Source of the DNA: Ypsolopha sequella
Lineage: Eukaryota; Arthropoda; Insecta; Lepidoptera; Ypsolophidae
Assembly (NCBI GenBank): GCA_934047225.1
Contig: OW203989.1
Span: 18,823,977-18,887,976 of the forward strand
Direction: 5' to 3'
DNA: 64,000 nt
Shown: piece by piece, positions 22,179-33,517 of the stretch
Layout of the letters: each line of letters opens with the position of its first letter
Numbering within the stretch: position 1 is the first letter of the stretch
Notes under the pieces: generated by a model
What the model saw: the letters and a program-made list of their open reading frames with translations, nothing else
Told to the model about the DNA's origin: nothing
Databases searched by the model: none
Translations under genes and position numbers: made by a program

Positions 22179-22565
22179 TATTTTTTTTCCAGCGGTATCT
22201 CGTTTGGTAATAGGAGAGATGACAGTAAATAAAATATTATTCTATTTAGTCCGTCATTTAGATCATCAAAAAATATAAGAAACGTATTTTTTTTTTGTCA
22301 AACAAACAAAAAATTACACAGATAAAGCGCGTCAAAGTTTAGGAGTGGGGGCTGGTGACGTCATGCGTAGGTAAAAAGTGTACTTAGGCGTGACGTCACG
22401 CGGAACTTTAGCGGGCTATATCTTTAACATTTTTTGTTTAGCTGACAAAAGAAAAAATACGTGTCCAATATTTTCTGATAATTTAAATGACGGACTAAAT
22501 AGAATAATATTTTATTTACTGTCATCTCCCCTATTACCAAACGAGATACCGCTGGAAAAAAATAC
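22179..22565. mobile_element. TIR element with about 85-bp near-perfect arms
   Basis: Terminal inverted arms about 85 bp long run from TCCAGCGGTATCTCGTTTGG to ATTCTATTTAGTCCGTCATTT with very few mismatches. The 200-bp centre has a TGACGTCA-containing imperfect palindrome. It begins eight bases after the MITE ending at 22171. The superfamily is not determined. Confidence 0.85.
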
Positions 22566-22614
22566 TAATATACTAATTACACTTTTTTAGTCATCATGCC
22601 TATTCTCAATCTCA

Positions 22615-22765
22615 ATTTGATTCTAAATCCTGAGACCCGGGTTCGAATACTGTCGAGCATGTACCAAAAAATTTTTCGGAATTGAAGATAAACCTGCATC
22701 GCCTATGAAAATCGTTTATTTGTGTGCGAAGAATTGCGTTATCCCTTGTTACGTTGGGACGTAAC
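22615..22765 (+). repeat. tRNA-derived SINE, truncated 3'
   Basis: The B box GGTTCGAATAC (22640-22650) is followed by 'TTTTCGGAATTGAAGATAAACC' and 'TTACGTTGGGACGTAACC', then similarity stops. Confidence 0.65.
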
Positions 22766-22939
22766 CAGAGGTAAAAATTCCCGTGAAAATTTACATTTTT
22801 GAGGAAGTATTCCTGAAAACTTCAAAGTTTTCCGGAAAAATTGGAAGACTCCAAAAATGGAAAAAAAATCGTGACAAGGAATTATGTTTTCACCTCACAA
22901 GCTCAGAAAGCTTTTATTTATCATTCGCAATCTGCGTGC

Positions 22940-23181
22940 AAAAGTGCATTTTATAGTGCAGAATGTCTTGGTGTAACGTGAACACTACACTTGTATATAA
23001 CACAGAATACGCAAGATTTCGGCGCGTTGGCGGCGCGAATGTGTGCACACGTATATTTCGATCGACGGTTGCGGCGGAACAGACAGATGGCCAGCGCCCG
23101 CGCGCGCGCCTCGAGCCGGCGCGCGGGGGGAGACTAGCCGTCCGCGCATGCGCGCGGATTTGTCACGTTGTAGCGTGAACA
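22940..23181 (-). mobile_element. Solo-LTR remnant related to the BEL/Pao LTR
   Basis: The minus strand begins TGTTCACGCTAC at 23181, as the LTRs at 24009 and 26422 do. It continues with a very GC-rich body including 'ATATTTCGATCGACGGTTGC' on the plus strand, and then 'GTGTTCACGTTACACCAAG'/'CATTCTGCAC', matching the LTR downstream part. Clear sequence divergence marks it as a different or older subfamily. It lies about 830 bp from the full element, in the opposite orientation. Confidence 0.7.
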
Positions 23182-24003
23182 GCCCGTGTGATGATTGTGC
23201 TGATTTGCGTTTTCGATCGGTCTACCAGAGATTTTCCGATTTTTAACGGCTTTTGGGATTTGATTAACATTCGTAGCAATTTTTTTCATGTGAAATATTT
23301 TTATATGTTGTATTATTTAAAGAAAAAACCATTGAATTCATATAAGTTCGTTCGAAAATATAGTGTCTTTACATCTTGTGTTTTCTTGCTGGTGAGGTGA
23401 AAAGTTGCACGTGTCACAAATTTATTTTGTTTCTTTGCCTTTGAATCCTACACCACGCTCAGGATTATAACTTAGAATCACTCGCTACGTTCGTGATTCA
23501 ATTAAAGAATCCTTCGCTTGCTCGGGATTCAAACACGGCATTCGCATCAAAAAAAAAAATTTGCTCTCTCGTTGCACAAATAACTATTTTTATTCAGTTA
23601 TGGTAAACCTTCTTGGTGGCACTGAATCTAGGAGCAAATGTGTTGTGCACTCTCATCACTTTTATAGTATCTACCTTAATTTTGAATCCTTGATGTGATA
23701 CTTTTTAAATATTTTTAGTTACTTAAACTAACGCCTACTAAACATATGCAGACAACATAAATACATAAGAATAATAATTCGTCATTAAATTTATTTAAGT
23801 AACCCTTTAAATTTATTTTGATTAAAGTCACGTTATATTGGATATAATATAAACAAGGATGTCAGCAAGATGTCAGTATGGCCCAAATATGCGTCACGTG
23901 ATTTATGGACGCACCCTAAAGAAAAACGTTATAAAGCAATAAATATATACAAATAAATATACATACTCTCCTTCTCACTAAACAATTGTTGATCGATTGA
24001 ACA
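23182..24003. other. No recognisable gene
   Basis: AT-rich and non-coding. Blocks near 23470-23530 (GAATCACTCGCTACGTTCGTGATTC and similar) form short palindromes. Confidence 0.4.
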
Positions 24004-24008
24004 CAAAA

Positions 24009-24448
24009 TGTTCACGCTACAGCGTGACGGTATGCGCATTTCAGCGCATGCGCAGAAAGTAACTCGCGACAGAATCGAGTCGCGCGCTGCTCGCCGCTCG
24101 CTCGGCCTGTTCGGCTCGAGACGCCTCCCGAGGCGCACGTCTGCGCGCTCGCGCAGCCGGCTGTTTCGCCGCAACCGTCGACCGAACGATACGTGTGTGC
24201 ACACATTCGCGCCGCCACAACCAATCTCGCGTATTTTGTGTTATATACCAGTGAATTGTTCACGTTACTCCAACCAAGATATTCTGCACATTCCTGACCA
24301 AGACGCCGTCTCCATCAGCCCAACAAGAAGGCTCAGCCCGTCAGCGCATTCGTCGGCTCGCCCATCAACATTCCAACAAGGTCAGTGCACCCACAATTCT
24401 CCCGTGTCAAATCCCATCAGCCCTGCATTCCTGTAGCCAGCGGTTATA
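24009..24448 (+). repeat. 5' LTR of the BEL/Pao element
   Basis: It begins TGTTCACGCTACAGCGTGAC and ends GCCAGCGGTTATA. A 12-bp segment present in the 3' LTR (TTGTTTCCCACA) is missing here. Its GC-rich 5' half contains many CGC/GCG palindromes. The terminal dinucleotide is TA instead of CA. Confidence 0.9.
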
Positions 24449-25690
24449 TTTTGGTCCTTCGGCCGGATCGAATTTTGGTCATTTCGAGCCGGTAGTAAAA
24501 CATTTTCAATCCAAGAAAAATTTTGGTCCGTCGAGCGGAAAATTTTTGGTTTATATCACCCCCCGCCTCCCCCCCGCCGGCCCGTAACTTTGTTTGAACC
24601 AGCCCCCGTCGATTTACTACAGTCCATTTTCACCCGGTTACATATTTTGCCCCCTTTCCCGGCAAAAAATATTTTGTGGTCTCGAATACCTATTGCGGGT
24701 AGGTAATTAGAACCGCCGCCTAGAACATTCCATTTATCGGTATAGAACCGGCCCCCCCCTGCCCCTTTACAGAATAAACTCATTTTCATCCCGTTTGTTA
24801 TTATTATTCAGCTCAGATAATATAATTATATCCATTCAGCCCAATTGTTTATTACAGTCCACTATATTTCTTTATTAAACCCCTCGACCCGACCCGACCC
24901 AATTTACCTATTTCTACCCAATTTTTGCCCGCGGAGAGGTGTACATCTGCCCATTGTCAAAGATAGTTTTCGTAGGTATCTTGCGAGATATTTTTTGGTG
25001 CGAGTATAAATTTGCCTTTGTTCCGTGTAGTTACGTATCTACATTATATATATACATACGTATTACGTATATTACTAAAGCTTGATTTGCATCATTGGAT
25101 TGTCCGCTCATTTAGATCCGATTTCGGCCAGGTAAATACATTCTTTGTTTATTTACACACCCAACGAAGTAGGTACGTATCTTGTTCTATTAATAGAATT
25201 TGTTTTGTTGTAAATGTACGTTCGTGTGGGCAAGAGCTAACGTGTATTGATCCTCTTCTCATCTCTGATCTTATTGTTAATGGTACACATATAGGGTGTT
25301 CCACGTTGGTTCAGCTCATATACAGGTTGTTTTTAAAAAAAAAATTTTTTTTTTTTTTCTCTCTGTCAGGTTTATTTTCCGTGTTCCGTTTGAACATAGC
25401 CTTTGTTATTTCGGCCCGCGCAAGTTACAAGCTATCCGCACGTTGGAGTTGGTAGCGCTCAAGTTTTAATAACTCATTTTCACATATAGTCACACTCATC
25501 ACACATTCAATCAGCACATACACACTCAGCTCATTTTCACTCACACATTCAATCAGCACATACACACTCAGCTCATTTTCACATACACATTCAGCTCATT
25601 TTCACTCAATGAAACCAGCACTCAGCGCACTCAGCACACTCATCACACACACACTCATCACATACACACTCAGTTCATTTTCACTCAATG
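24449..25690 (+). other. BEL/Pao internal leader and degenerate interior
   Basis: It starts just after the LTR with TTTTGGTCCTTCGGCCGGAT. The TTTTGGTC motif recurs several times in the next 100 bp. No gag or RT similarity remains. From about 25490 to 25690 there is a tandem stretch built of CACATACACACTCAGCTCAT units with TTCACTCA variants. The 147-codon open frame at 25012-25455 shows no domain. Confidence 0.6.
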
Positions 25691-26440
25691 ACTTCAACTC
25701 CAACAGAGAATTCTTGTAACTCCGCACAACGTGTAGTGAACGTCACTAATACACCAATTTTGTTGCCAACCATCTCACTTAAAATAGCAGACGTACATGG
25801 TCAATTTCACTCAGCACGAGCCCTGTTAGGTTTTATCTCACGTCGCGGTACTCCAGTTCTCATTCGCTCAGACTGCGGCACAAACTATGATGCAATCACT
25901 CACAAGCTCGCGAATCAGCACATAACTTGGTTCGGCGCTCTGCACGAAATAATACTCAACTCAAGACCCCTCTGCCCAATTTCATCCGACCCTACGGACT
26001 TTGAACCTCTCACGGCCGGACATTTCATTATTGGTCGTCCGCTCACCGCTCTACCTGAGCAGTCTTTTGACGACAAACCCATATCTGCTCTTAAACGGTT
26101 TCAACTCATTCAAGCGCTCTCTCAGCGCTTTTGGACTCTCTGGTCCAGATCCTACCTCCATACCCTGCAAACCCGCTCCAAATGGCTCTCCCCTTCTTCC
26201 CCTCCTCAAGTGGGTGAACTGGTCCTCATCAAAGAGGATGACCTGCCTCCGCTCCAATGGAAGTTGGGGAGAATTCTCCGCACAATGCCTGGCAAGGATG
26301 GAGTGATCCAAGTTGTGGATCTGGACACAGCCCATGGAAATCTGCGACGACCTGTGTTCAAGATAGCCAGGCTGCCGTTGGATTCAGCTCAAGAGGAGTC
26401 GCAGCCCCGGCCCCCCCAGGATGTTCACGCTACAGCGTGA
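25688..26440 (+). pseudogene. BEL/Pao integrase C-terminal fragment
   Basis: An open frame of 250 codons. Residues about 45-70 hold an integrase-core piece (GFISRRGTPVLIRSDCGTNY), which includes a catalytic-type Asp in the S-D-x-G-T-N-[FY] motif. Residues about 90-105 hold LNSRPLCPISSDPTDFEPLT. The later part, with RFWTLWSRSYLHTLQ, the WKLGRI block and RPVFKIARLP, is the conserved C-terminal extension of BEL/Pao integrases. Compared with the family, two blocks are missing: the sequence before the core, and the stretch between the D-x-G-T-N motif and the LNSRPL motif that should carry the other catalytic residues. The open frame therefore reflects a recent, in-frame internal deletion, not a working integrase. 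It reads into the 3' LTR. Confidence 0.85.
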
Positions 26441-26873
26441 CGGTATGCGCATTTCAGCGCATGCGCAGAAAGTAACTCGCGACAGAATCGAGTCGCGCGC
26501 TGCTCGCCGCTCGCTCGGCCTGTTCGGCTCGAGACGCCTCCCGAGGCGCACGTCTGCGCGCTCGCGCAGCCGGCTGTTTCGCCGCAACCGTCGACCGAAC
26601 GATACGTGTGTGCACACATTCGCGCCGCCACAACCAATCTCGCGTATTTTGTGTTATATACCAGTGAATTGTTCACGTTACTCCAACCAAGATATTCTGC
26701 ACATTCCTGACCAAGACGCCGTCTCCATCAGCCCAACAAGAAGGCTCAGCCCGTCAGCGCATTCGTCGGCTCGCCCATCAACATTCCAACAAGGTCAGTG
26801 CACCCACATTGTTTCCCACAATTCTCCCGTGTCAAATCCCATCAGCCCTGCATTCCTGTAGCCAGCGGTTACA
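26422..26873 (+). repeat. 3' LTR of the BEL/Pao element
   Basis: 452 bp with TG…CA ends. Apart from the 12-bp indel and the last bases it matches the 5' LTR throughout. The sequence just upstream (GCAGCCCCGGCCCCCCCAGG) is pyrimidine-rich where a purine-rich plus-strand primer site is usual. Confidence 0.9.
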
Positions 26874-26878
26874 CAAAA

Positions 26879-28370
26879 TGTTCATTGTTCTGTGGCTATA
26901 TCTATAATAATTTTCATTGTTTTGATGATCGAACGCGGTTGATAAGAAACTAATATTTGCACACCAAATTGTTCACTAGCATCGAAATTTCGTTGTTCAC
27001 TAGAATGACACATAAGTTGACTGCCTGCGCCTTTGTAGTAACGGTCTTGAACAATCCTGTAACACACCTTACAATTTTAATTCAAGCCATTTCAAGATTT
27101 TAGGCTATAATAGTACTAAAGACTTCGTAGTGAGTAAGTGGTATTTTGCTTTCTATTATTTTACGTATACTTACTATTTAAAGGTACATGTCACGGTGAA
27201 TGTTAAACGAATAGGTAAACCAAGGTTTTTTTCGGAGTTTACTCATATAAACCTAGGTTTACCTAACGCTTGTTAGGTAATGAAATGTTAGTTTAATCCT
27301 TAACTATGTGACGTCGGCCTTAGGACTCCAGCGGCTTATGTTTACCAATTTTTTCGGCCAACGTAAGCCATAAGAATCTGTGCGTCTTTTCGTCAATGCC
27401 TTGCAATAATTTGCAAGCATTTGTCACGTGTATACTTGGGCAAATCCGCTGTAGGTGATTAAAAAAAGGTTGCAAGTTGGCATTTTCTCTATGTAAATAA
27501 TATACGTTTTTACCTCACATTGAATTTACAATTAAGAGGTGATTTTTGTTTTGTGTTTATTTAACACAAAACAAATTATTTAAGTAATTCAATTATTTAA
27601 GTAACATTGTATTTTATTGTTTTTAATTAAACGATATGGATCTTGGAATACGTACATGTATAAAAGTAATATTTATTTTAACTAGTTACTAAGGTTTTTG
27701 ACACTTGATAAGCGAAGCGGTCTCTATGACCACAGGTAGGTGGTTATGTGACAAAAATAGGGCGTAGGTAAATAAGGGTACGTAAATGAAAAAAAAATGA
27801 ATCAAAAATAGGTGTGACGACGAGCCATGCAAAGCAGAGGAGCGTGTTTCGTTGAAGCGGAGCGAGGCGACCTCTCGAAACATAATATTACCCAACCCTA
27901 ACCAGCGTCGTTTAGACCTAGGTGTATCCGATAAACCCTGAATTTTCAAACTTTACCCAAGAAAGTTGGGTTATTCTATGTTACCCGGGTGAACGAGGTT
28001 TACTCATTTTTCTAGCATTACCCGTAACGTTTATATGTAGAAGAACAAGATTGTTTCTCAGATTATATTTATACAATTTTCCTTCGCAGATGTTAAACAA
28101 TAAATTGACCTAGATTTTAGTAACTTCATCTGAAATGTTACATAAACTAAGGTTAGGTTTGTTGTAACTAAACAAGGAAAAACAGCCGCTCCACACATGG
28201 GCACTATTAAGCTAATCTGAGTCCTTGATTGGATTGGACATAAAATCGGACCAACAAATAAAGCCGACAAAACGGGAATGTTGCCTATAAAACTGCCGGA
28301 CTTTTGGTTTTGAGGGTGTAGTATATTCCACTAACGATATTTAACAAAATTTTCATAAATTTAGCTTTTC
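26879..28370. other. No gene; short copy of 'AAAAATAGGTG-GACGACGAG' repeat
   Basis: Non-coding. At 27808-27850 the string CAAAAATAGGTGTGACGACG occurs. Related strings are at 29699 and, inverted, near 45700, so this marks a further interspersed repeat. Confidence 0.45.
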
Positions 28371-28372
28371 CT

Positions 28373-28516
28373 AAAATTATCATCAGGACATTATCTCCGA
28401 TGGGTTTCAGAGGTGTGTCAGTAAGACAGTCATCACTCGTAATAACCTCTTTTTACCGACGGTTTTGACGTCCCAATATGGGGGATTAGCTTTATCGCCG
28501 TTCTTCGGGGAAAAAT
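28373..28516 (-). repeat. SINE body and tail fragment
   Basis: On the minus strand: AACGGCGATAAAGCTAATCC, TTGGGACGTCAAAACCGTCG and CTGACACACCTCTGAAACCC, then CGGAGATAATGTCC. This is the 3' two-thirds of the SINE family. The head is missing. Confidence 0.65.
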
Positions 28517-28973
28517 GTTTGCTTTGAAGCACAAATACATATTAATTCTTAAAAAACCCATCTCAAATCTGAAAAAAACTAGTTCACCAAATGACAAAAG
28601 TAAGCTTGAAAGTTATTTATATGTGCAAAATGTAGACCCTTCAATTTCCTTAGAAGTAAATTTCAAAATTTTAATTATAAGCGCTAGCAAGATATAATGA
28701 AGTTCAAATGTAGTTATTTAAAATCAAGTACGTTAAAATAACCCAGACAGAGTTTTGATAACAAATAACTGAAGCACCCTTAGTAAGCCGACTTGCTTGT
28801 TCGCACGAGCACATTCACATCATATTAAGCCAGTTTCCATTGTAATTTCACTAACACACTTCCGAATTGCCGCCATTGCTATGCTTCAGTAGTTACTTAG
28901 TTGCGATTCCGTCCGCCTGTTTTTTTCGTTCGTGTTTAAAATATTGTAATCATGGTTAAGATATATAAATTTT

Positions 28974-29264
28974 ATTGTAAATAAAACTAATTCTTAGTAA
29001 CTGTTTCACTGTTTTTTTAATCAGATTCGTTAAAATAACATCTTCAGGCATTTATGACATGGGTACGAATCATAAGATGGAATATTTCGTCTTTGTTTAC
29101 ATTTGTGATGTGTAAACAAAGTATTTGTGAACAAAGACGAAATATTCCATCTTATGATTCGTAGCCATATTATAAAAGCATAAAGATGTTATTTTTACAA
29201 AACTGGTCGCTAGCCTAATTAAAAAAACAGTGGAACAGTTACTAAGAATTTGTTTTATTTACAG
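28974..29264. mobile_element. Fold-back element, about 290 bp
   Basis: Inverted arms run from ATTGTAAATAAAAC and AATTCTTAGTAACTGTT inward to a near-perfect TACGAATCATAAGATGGAAT … stem closing around 29110. Only about 15 bases form the loop. There is no coding capacity. Confidence 0.8.
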
Positions 29265-29785
29265 TATGTTGCAAATGTTCCATCAAGTACCAACAACGAC
29301 AAGTTCCAATATGAATTTTAACAAAATGGAACATAATAATGCAAGTTGCCACTTTCTCTTCTATACAGTGACTTCCTGATAATTAAATAAATTTCCTGAC
29401 ATTAGAATAAGGTTAGGAGTAATAATATTGTTAACGTAAAGAGTTTTTAAATAAGAATATACGAAGTAGATACATATATTATGCATGTATACATACACAC
29501 ATATATTATATATACTTTATTTATACTTAAGTGGATAGGTTTTCTATAAAATACTTTTTACTGTTGCTTTGGGCTACTAAGTTATTTCTAGTGCTATTAC
29601 TTAAACACTAAAAATGTGTAAACAGGTTTTGGGGTTCGAATCTATGTATGCCAGAAGCTGTTATTTTTTTAATCAGTTTAGTTAAATTTCAACAAAATGT
29701 CAAAAATAGGTGAAACGACGAGGAAAACAAAGTGGAATGAGGAAGGACATGTTAGGTTTACATGTAAATAAATTTGGGAGCCAAA
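29265..29785. other. No recognisable gene
   Basis: AT-rich, with a short TATA/CATA-rich stretch near 29475-29515. A fragment of the 'AAAAATAGGTG-AACGACGAG' repeat is at 29703. Confidence 0.45.
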
Positions 29786-29789
29786 CGCA

Positions 29790-30250
29790 AACGCTCGAAA
29801 AACGTGATAACTAGAATTCAAAAGCGACAGCTATGCAGATGGAGGATGATGAGAGATTATTGAAAATATAGCCCTTTATTATAACATGAGCCCTTTGCAC
29901 GGGGGGGATATAAAATGGCCGTTTCCCAGGGGGCAGGAGTAGGCAGGCTAAAAAAAAAATAATGGATGACATTTTGATTTTTTTGCTGATTTCTCGAAAA
30001 AAAATATACAAATGATTACCAGAAATGAATTCTATACCACCGATTTAGACGAAAACTATACCAAATTCAACATCATAACTATACAGCAGCAAATAGATTT
30101 TTTTAGAGATGACGATTGGCGGCCATCTTTAATCCCCCCCGTGTAAAGGGCTCCTATCTGAAACTTATCAGATATATTTTCAATAATTACTCATCAACCT
30201 CTAGCTCTCGCTTTTTCGCCCTGGTTATCACGTTTTTCAAATCCCTTGGG
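29790..30250. mobile_element. Fold-back element with two-step TIRs
   Basis: Outer arms: CGAAAAACGTGATAAC … GATTATTGAAAATAT on the left, and the reverse complement ending GTTATCACGTTTTTCAAAT on the right. Inner arms: GAGCCCTTTGCACGGGGGGG at 29888 and its complement at about 30134-30154. Arm similarity is imperfect outside and near-perfect inside, so two elements may be nested. Confidence 0.65.
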
Positions 30251-32225
30251 TTCCCCTAGCAACGATCTAGTTTCCAAAAAATGTAATGAAATAACAGTTA
30301 ACAGCTAATTGATGGCGGCGGACGTTTTGATCTGGGGCGCCAGACGGCAGAAGAATAATGTCTACATTGTGGTTTCGCCGGCACGGCGGATGTGTAGCTA
30401 CACCGTTTTGATAAGTAAAAGTTTTAAAAAGTAGAAAATTTAGAATACAGTATTAATATAACACTTTATGCTTGGCCTTACCTGAAATGACTTCGTCTGT
30501 TTGTTTGTTTTTGTTAGGGAACCGACGACCAATTTTACTCTCAAGTCATTACGAATTTACTGAATTTAAATAGAAGTAAATAAATAGTTAAGCAATTATA
30601 AAATTTGGTGCGCCACAAAAAACAGCATTTAAATAATTTGGTCAGCATAGATTTTGTTTGCAATAAAAAAAAGAAGGCAGCAATCTTTGTTCCGCAAATA
30701 ATTTTGATAATGGTCAAAAATTAAATCATAAATAGGGAGCTTAAAATAACATGAGTTTGCATAATACACATTAAGTCCGCAAAATAACTACATGATCAGC
30801 AAGATTTCATGATTGATCAGCAGAGAAAACATGTCTATGCAAAAAATAGGTTGAATATGTTCCAAAACCGAATCAGAGCACCCCGACTCTATACAGTCTT
30901 GTGAGTACTACCCCTAGAGTGTATATAAAAAGCCGTAGGCGTGGAGGAAGGGCAGCCCTCGCCTTGGCGACCAACAAGCCGAAGCTGCGAAGGTGAGCAT
31001 GGGTGACTGTGCTTTGTTACGCAAGGGCGAAGGGGCTGCACTTTCCGCAACGCCTAAGCAATTGCAAAATGAAAAATTAATTTTTTTGCTTACCCTCTGA
31101 GTGCTTACCAAAATTTTATTAAACAGGAGCAGCTGATTGCAGCTTATATTATTAATATGCTGTACAAAAATAATTAAAGCCATCCAGAACCACATAAATT
31201 GCTGATTGATTTTTAAATGTTTGCTGGCCATGAGTTGCTGATCAATTAGCTATTTCTGCTCACAGATTATATTTTTCTGCTCACAAAAACCAATACTATG
31301 CTAATTATTAATTAAATAACATTTAAATAACATCCTTTTAAATTAGCAAGATTTTTATGTTTTCCATCGTACTCTGCGATGTGTATCCCTGGAATCCCGG
31401 GGTGGCAAAGTTGTTCCAAGGTGTCATCTTAATGCTTTTACATCCAAACAACTACTTTTCACCGCCGATATCCTCCGTTCATATATACACACTTTTTTTT
31501 ACCATGCAGGCTTTAACTTGAGAATAGCTTCAAATCCTATTTACAATTTATTACAAATACAGATTAATTGATTGGTTTTGGGTCGTGCGTTAATTTGTTC
31601 TCAAGTTGTCAGTACTCATTAGATATTTAACGTGTTTCTGCAACTTTCATTCAATTCAACAGGCCGGGTAAAACTTTGTTGCAAACTTTTTCTTGCAGAG
31701 GGATAGATAATTGTGACTTGGACTAACAAATTGGATTTTTTCTGTCCCGGTAAATTTCTCAGATCCCTATTACCAGTTGACTCTTCTAAGACACGAAACA
31801 AAATTCAAGCGGACAAAGCCACAAACATTATCTAGTGAGCAAATAAACAGAGCAAAATTGTTGCTTTCTATACAGTAAGTAATACATTTATTTTGAATTG
31901 AAGTTAAAATTTTACTTTACATAATTATACAGTTTGATAGCTCACTGAAGCCCGCGACTGACAACAGGACAGCATATACAAATTCAACGCGTACAAAAGA
32001 GTTAATATGTTAGGTGGGCGTCGCCCAATGATACGTTCTTGACATTATAAAAGTGCAATTGTATAGACTGCTTTTGTATATGGCATATTTTTACAAAATT
32101 AACCAATTATTTTTAATAAATATTGGTGCCTATTCTCCCTATTTGTTACAAAATGCGTTAAGGGTTATTGGAGTAGTAATAATTAATAACAGATCTTTTA
32201 AGTGTTGTAATATTACGTTCTTCCT
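30251..32225. other. No gene; GC-rich repeat-like patch 30925-31060
   Basis: Mostly AT-rich. The GC-rich patch (GCCGTAGGCGTGGAGGAAGG…, GGCAGCCCTCGCCTTGGCGA) reads like part of a lepidopteran interspersed repeat. A small ATGGCGGCGGACG island is at 30313. The 105-codon minus-strand frame over the patch has no domain. Confidence 0.4.
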
Positions 32226-32227
32226 TT

Positions 32228-32395
32228 AGTTTATGAACAAACTTGGATCCTTTTACGTAATTTTTTGAACAAACTTAGATCCTGCTTCGTTATTTTATGA
32301 ACAAACTTAAACCCTCCTTCGTTGTTTTTATAAACAAACTTAGATCCTGCTTCGTTATTTTTATGAACAATCTTAGATCCTGCTTCCTTATTTTT
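32228..32395. repeat. 33-bp minisatellite, left part
   Basis: About five units of ATGAACAAACTTAGATCCTG + CTTCGTTATTTTT. The unit is 33 bp (11 codons) and keeps frames open on both strands. The right part of the same array lies at 33518-33845. Confidence 0.85.
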
Positions 32396-33517
32396 AACCG
32401 ACTTCAAAAAGGAGGCGGTTCTCAATTCGACTATATGTTTTTTTTCTTTTTTTTTTGGCGTTGTTACTCCATAACTCCGTCATTTCTGAACCGATTTGAA
32501 CAATTTTTTTTTCGTTTGAAAGAGTGTACTTCCAGGTAGGTTCCATTTTGGGTTTGGTCATGATCTGATGAAGGTCTTCAGAGATAGGTAGTGGAACTCC
32601 TCAGAAAATGACAGCATACCTCTCAAAATTGAGGTAATCGCTTTGTACCTGGGTGCTGATTACAAGGTATTACTTGAAATTCATCATTCTTCCACACCTG
32701 ACCTTCGATCCTGGCTTCATCACCATATTCACCATAGAACTCCTCAACGGATCAGAGCACGTTACTCGAGATTGCGGCAATCACTGCGTTAGGGTGCTAA
32801 TTCAAGGGTATTACTTGGAGATTACCAGAATACCCACCTGACCTTCGATCCTCGCTTCATCACCATAGAACTCCTCAACGGATGACAGCACATAACTTTG
32901 GATTGCGGCAATCAGTTTGTGTTATGGTGCTCATTGCAGGGCATTGCTTGAAAATTGCCAGTATACCTACCTGACCTTCGATCTTGGCTTCATCACCGTA
33001 GAACTCTTTAACGAATGACAGCACATAACTCGAGATTGATAGCAGGAAGCAACTCAAACATAGCTACTTATACTCACTTGAACTTCGTTTCATATTAAAA
33101 CCACGTTTGCAAGAACTACCCATATTTCACAATTTAACCCAGCAACACTAAAAAATGTGAAATAAAATAAACTTTTAACAAAAAAATAGCAACCGACTTC
33201 AATAGTAACAGCAGTCATTCACTAAAAAGTTAATAATAATTCTATGAAGACCGATGGTACCGAAGCAACACTTTTGCCGACTTCTTTCTTCCTGAAACAT
33301 TATGTTATCTAGAAGTCGGCGTATTTCCTACGATATAGCAACATAAAAACCAATATAAGAACGCCGACTTCTAGATAACATAACGTTTCAGGAAGAAAGA
33401 AGTCGGCAAAAGTGTTGCTTCGGTACCATCGGTCTTCATAGAATTATTATTAACTTTTTAGTGAATGACTGCTGTTACTATTGAAGTCGGTTGCTATTTT
33501 TTTGTTAAAAGTTTATT
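32396..33517. mobile_element. Composite insertion splitting the 33-bp array
   Basis: The left end is ACCGACTTCAAAAAGGAGGC, a common start of a lepidopteran repeat, and the right end is its complement-like TTGAAGTCGGTTGC. Inside, about 32695-33090 holds three to four imperfect tandem units of about 105-140 bp, each starting with an ACCTGACCTTCGATC-like block. The last 350 bp is a palindrome (separate entry). Confidence 0.7.
33166..33517. repeat. Near-perfect palindrome, 157-bp arms
   Basis: Arms 33166-33322 and 33361-33517 pair almost without mismatch around a 38-bp loop. Both arms contain AATAGCAACCGACTTCAATA and AGAAGTCGGC. Such high arm identity suggests recent formation or ongoing arm homogenisation. 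Confidence 0.9.

Larger units (their letters stand above)
24004..26878 (+). mobile_element. Internally deleted BEL/Pao LTR retrotransposon
   Basis: The element spans 24009-26873, flanked by identical CAAAA target-site duplications at 24004-24008 and 26874-26878. It has two highly similar LTRs of 440 and 452 bp. The interior, about 1.97 kb, keeps only the C-terminal part of an integrase. Gag, protease and RT are missing. BEL/Pao is inferred from the integrase C-terminal region, the 5-bp TSD and the repeated TTTTGGTCC leader motif. Near-identical LTRs suggest a young insertion. Because it cannot encode its own RT, its movement would have needed an intact relative. Confidence 0.9.

Noticed and set aside
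24008..24436. 142-codon frame and antisense frames in the LTRs
   Set aside because: They lie inside GC-rich LTR sequence and are present identically in both LTRs. Not genes.
30914..31231. 105-codon minus-strand frame
   Set aside because: It crosses from a GC-rich repeat patch into AT-rich sequence with no domain.
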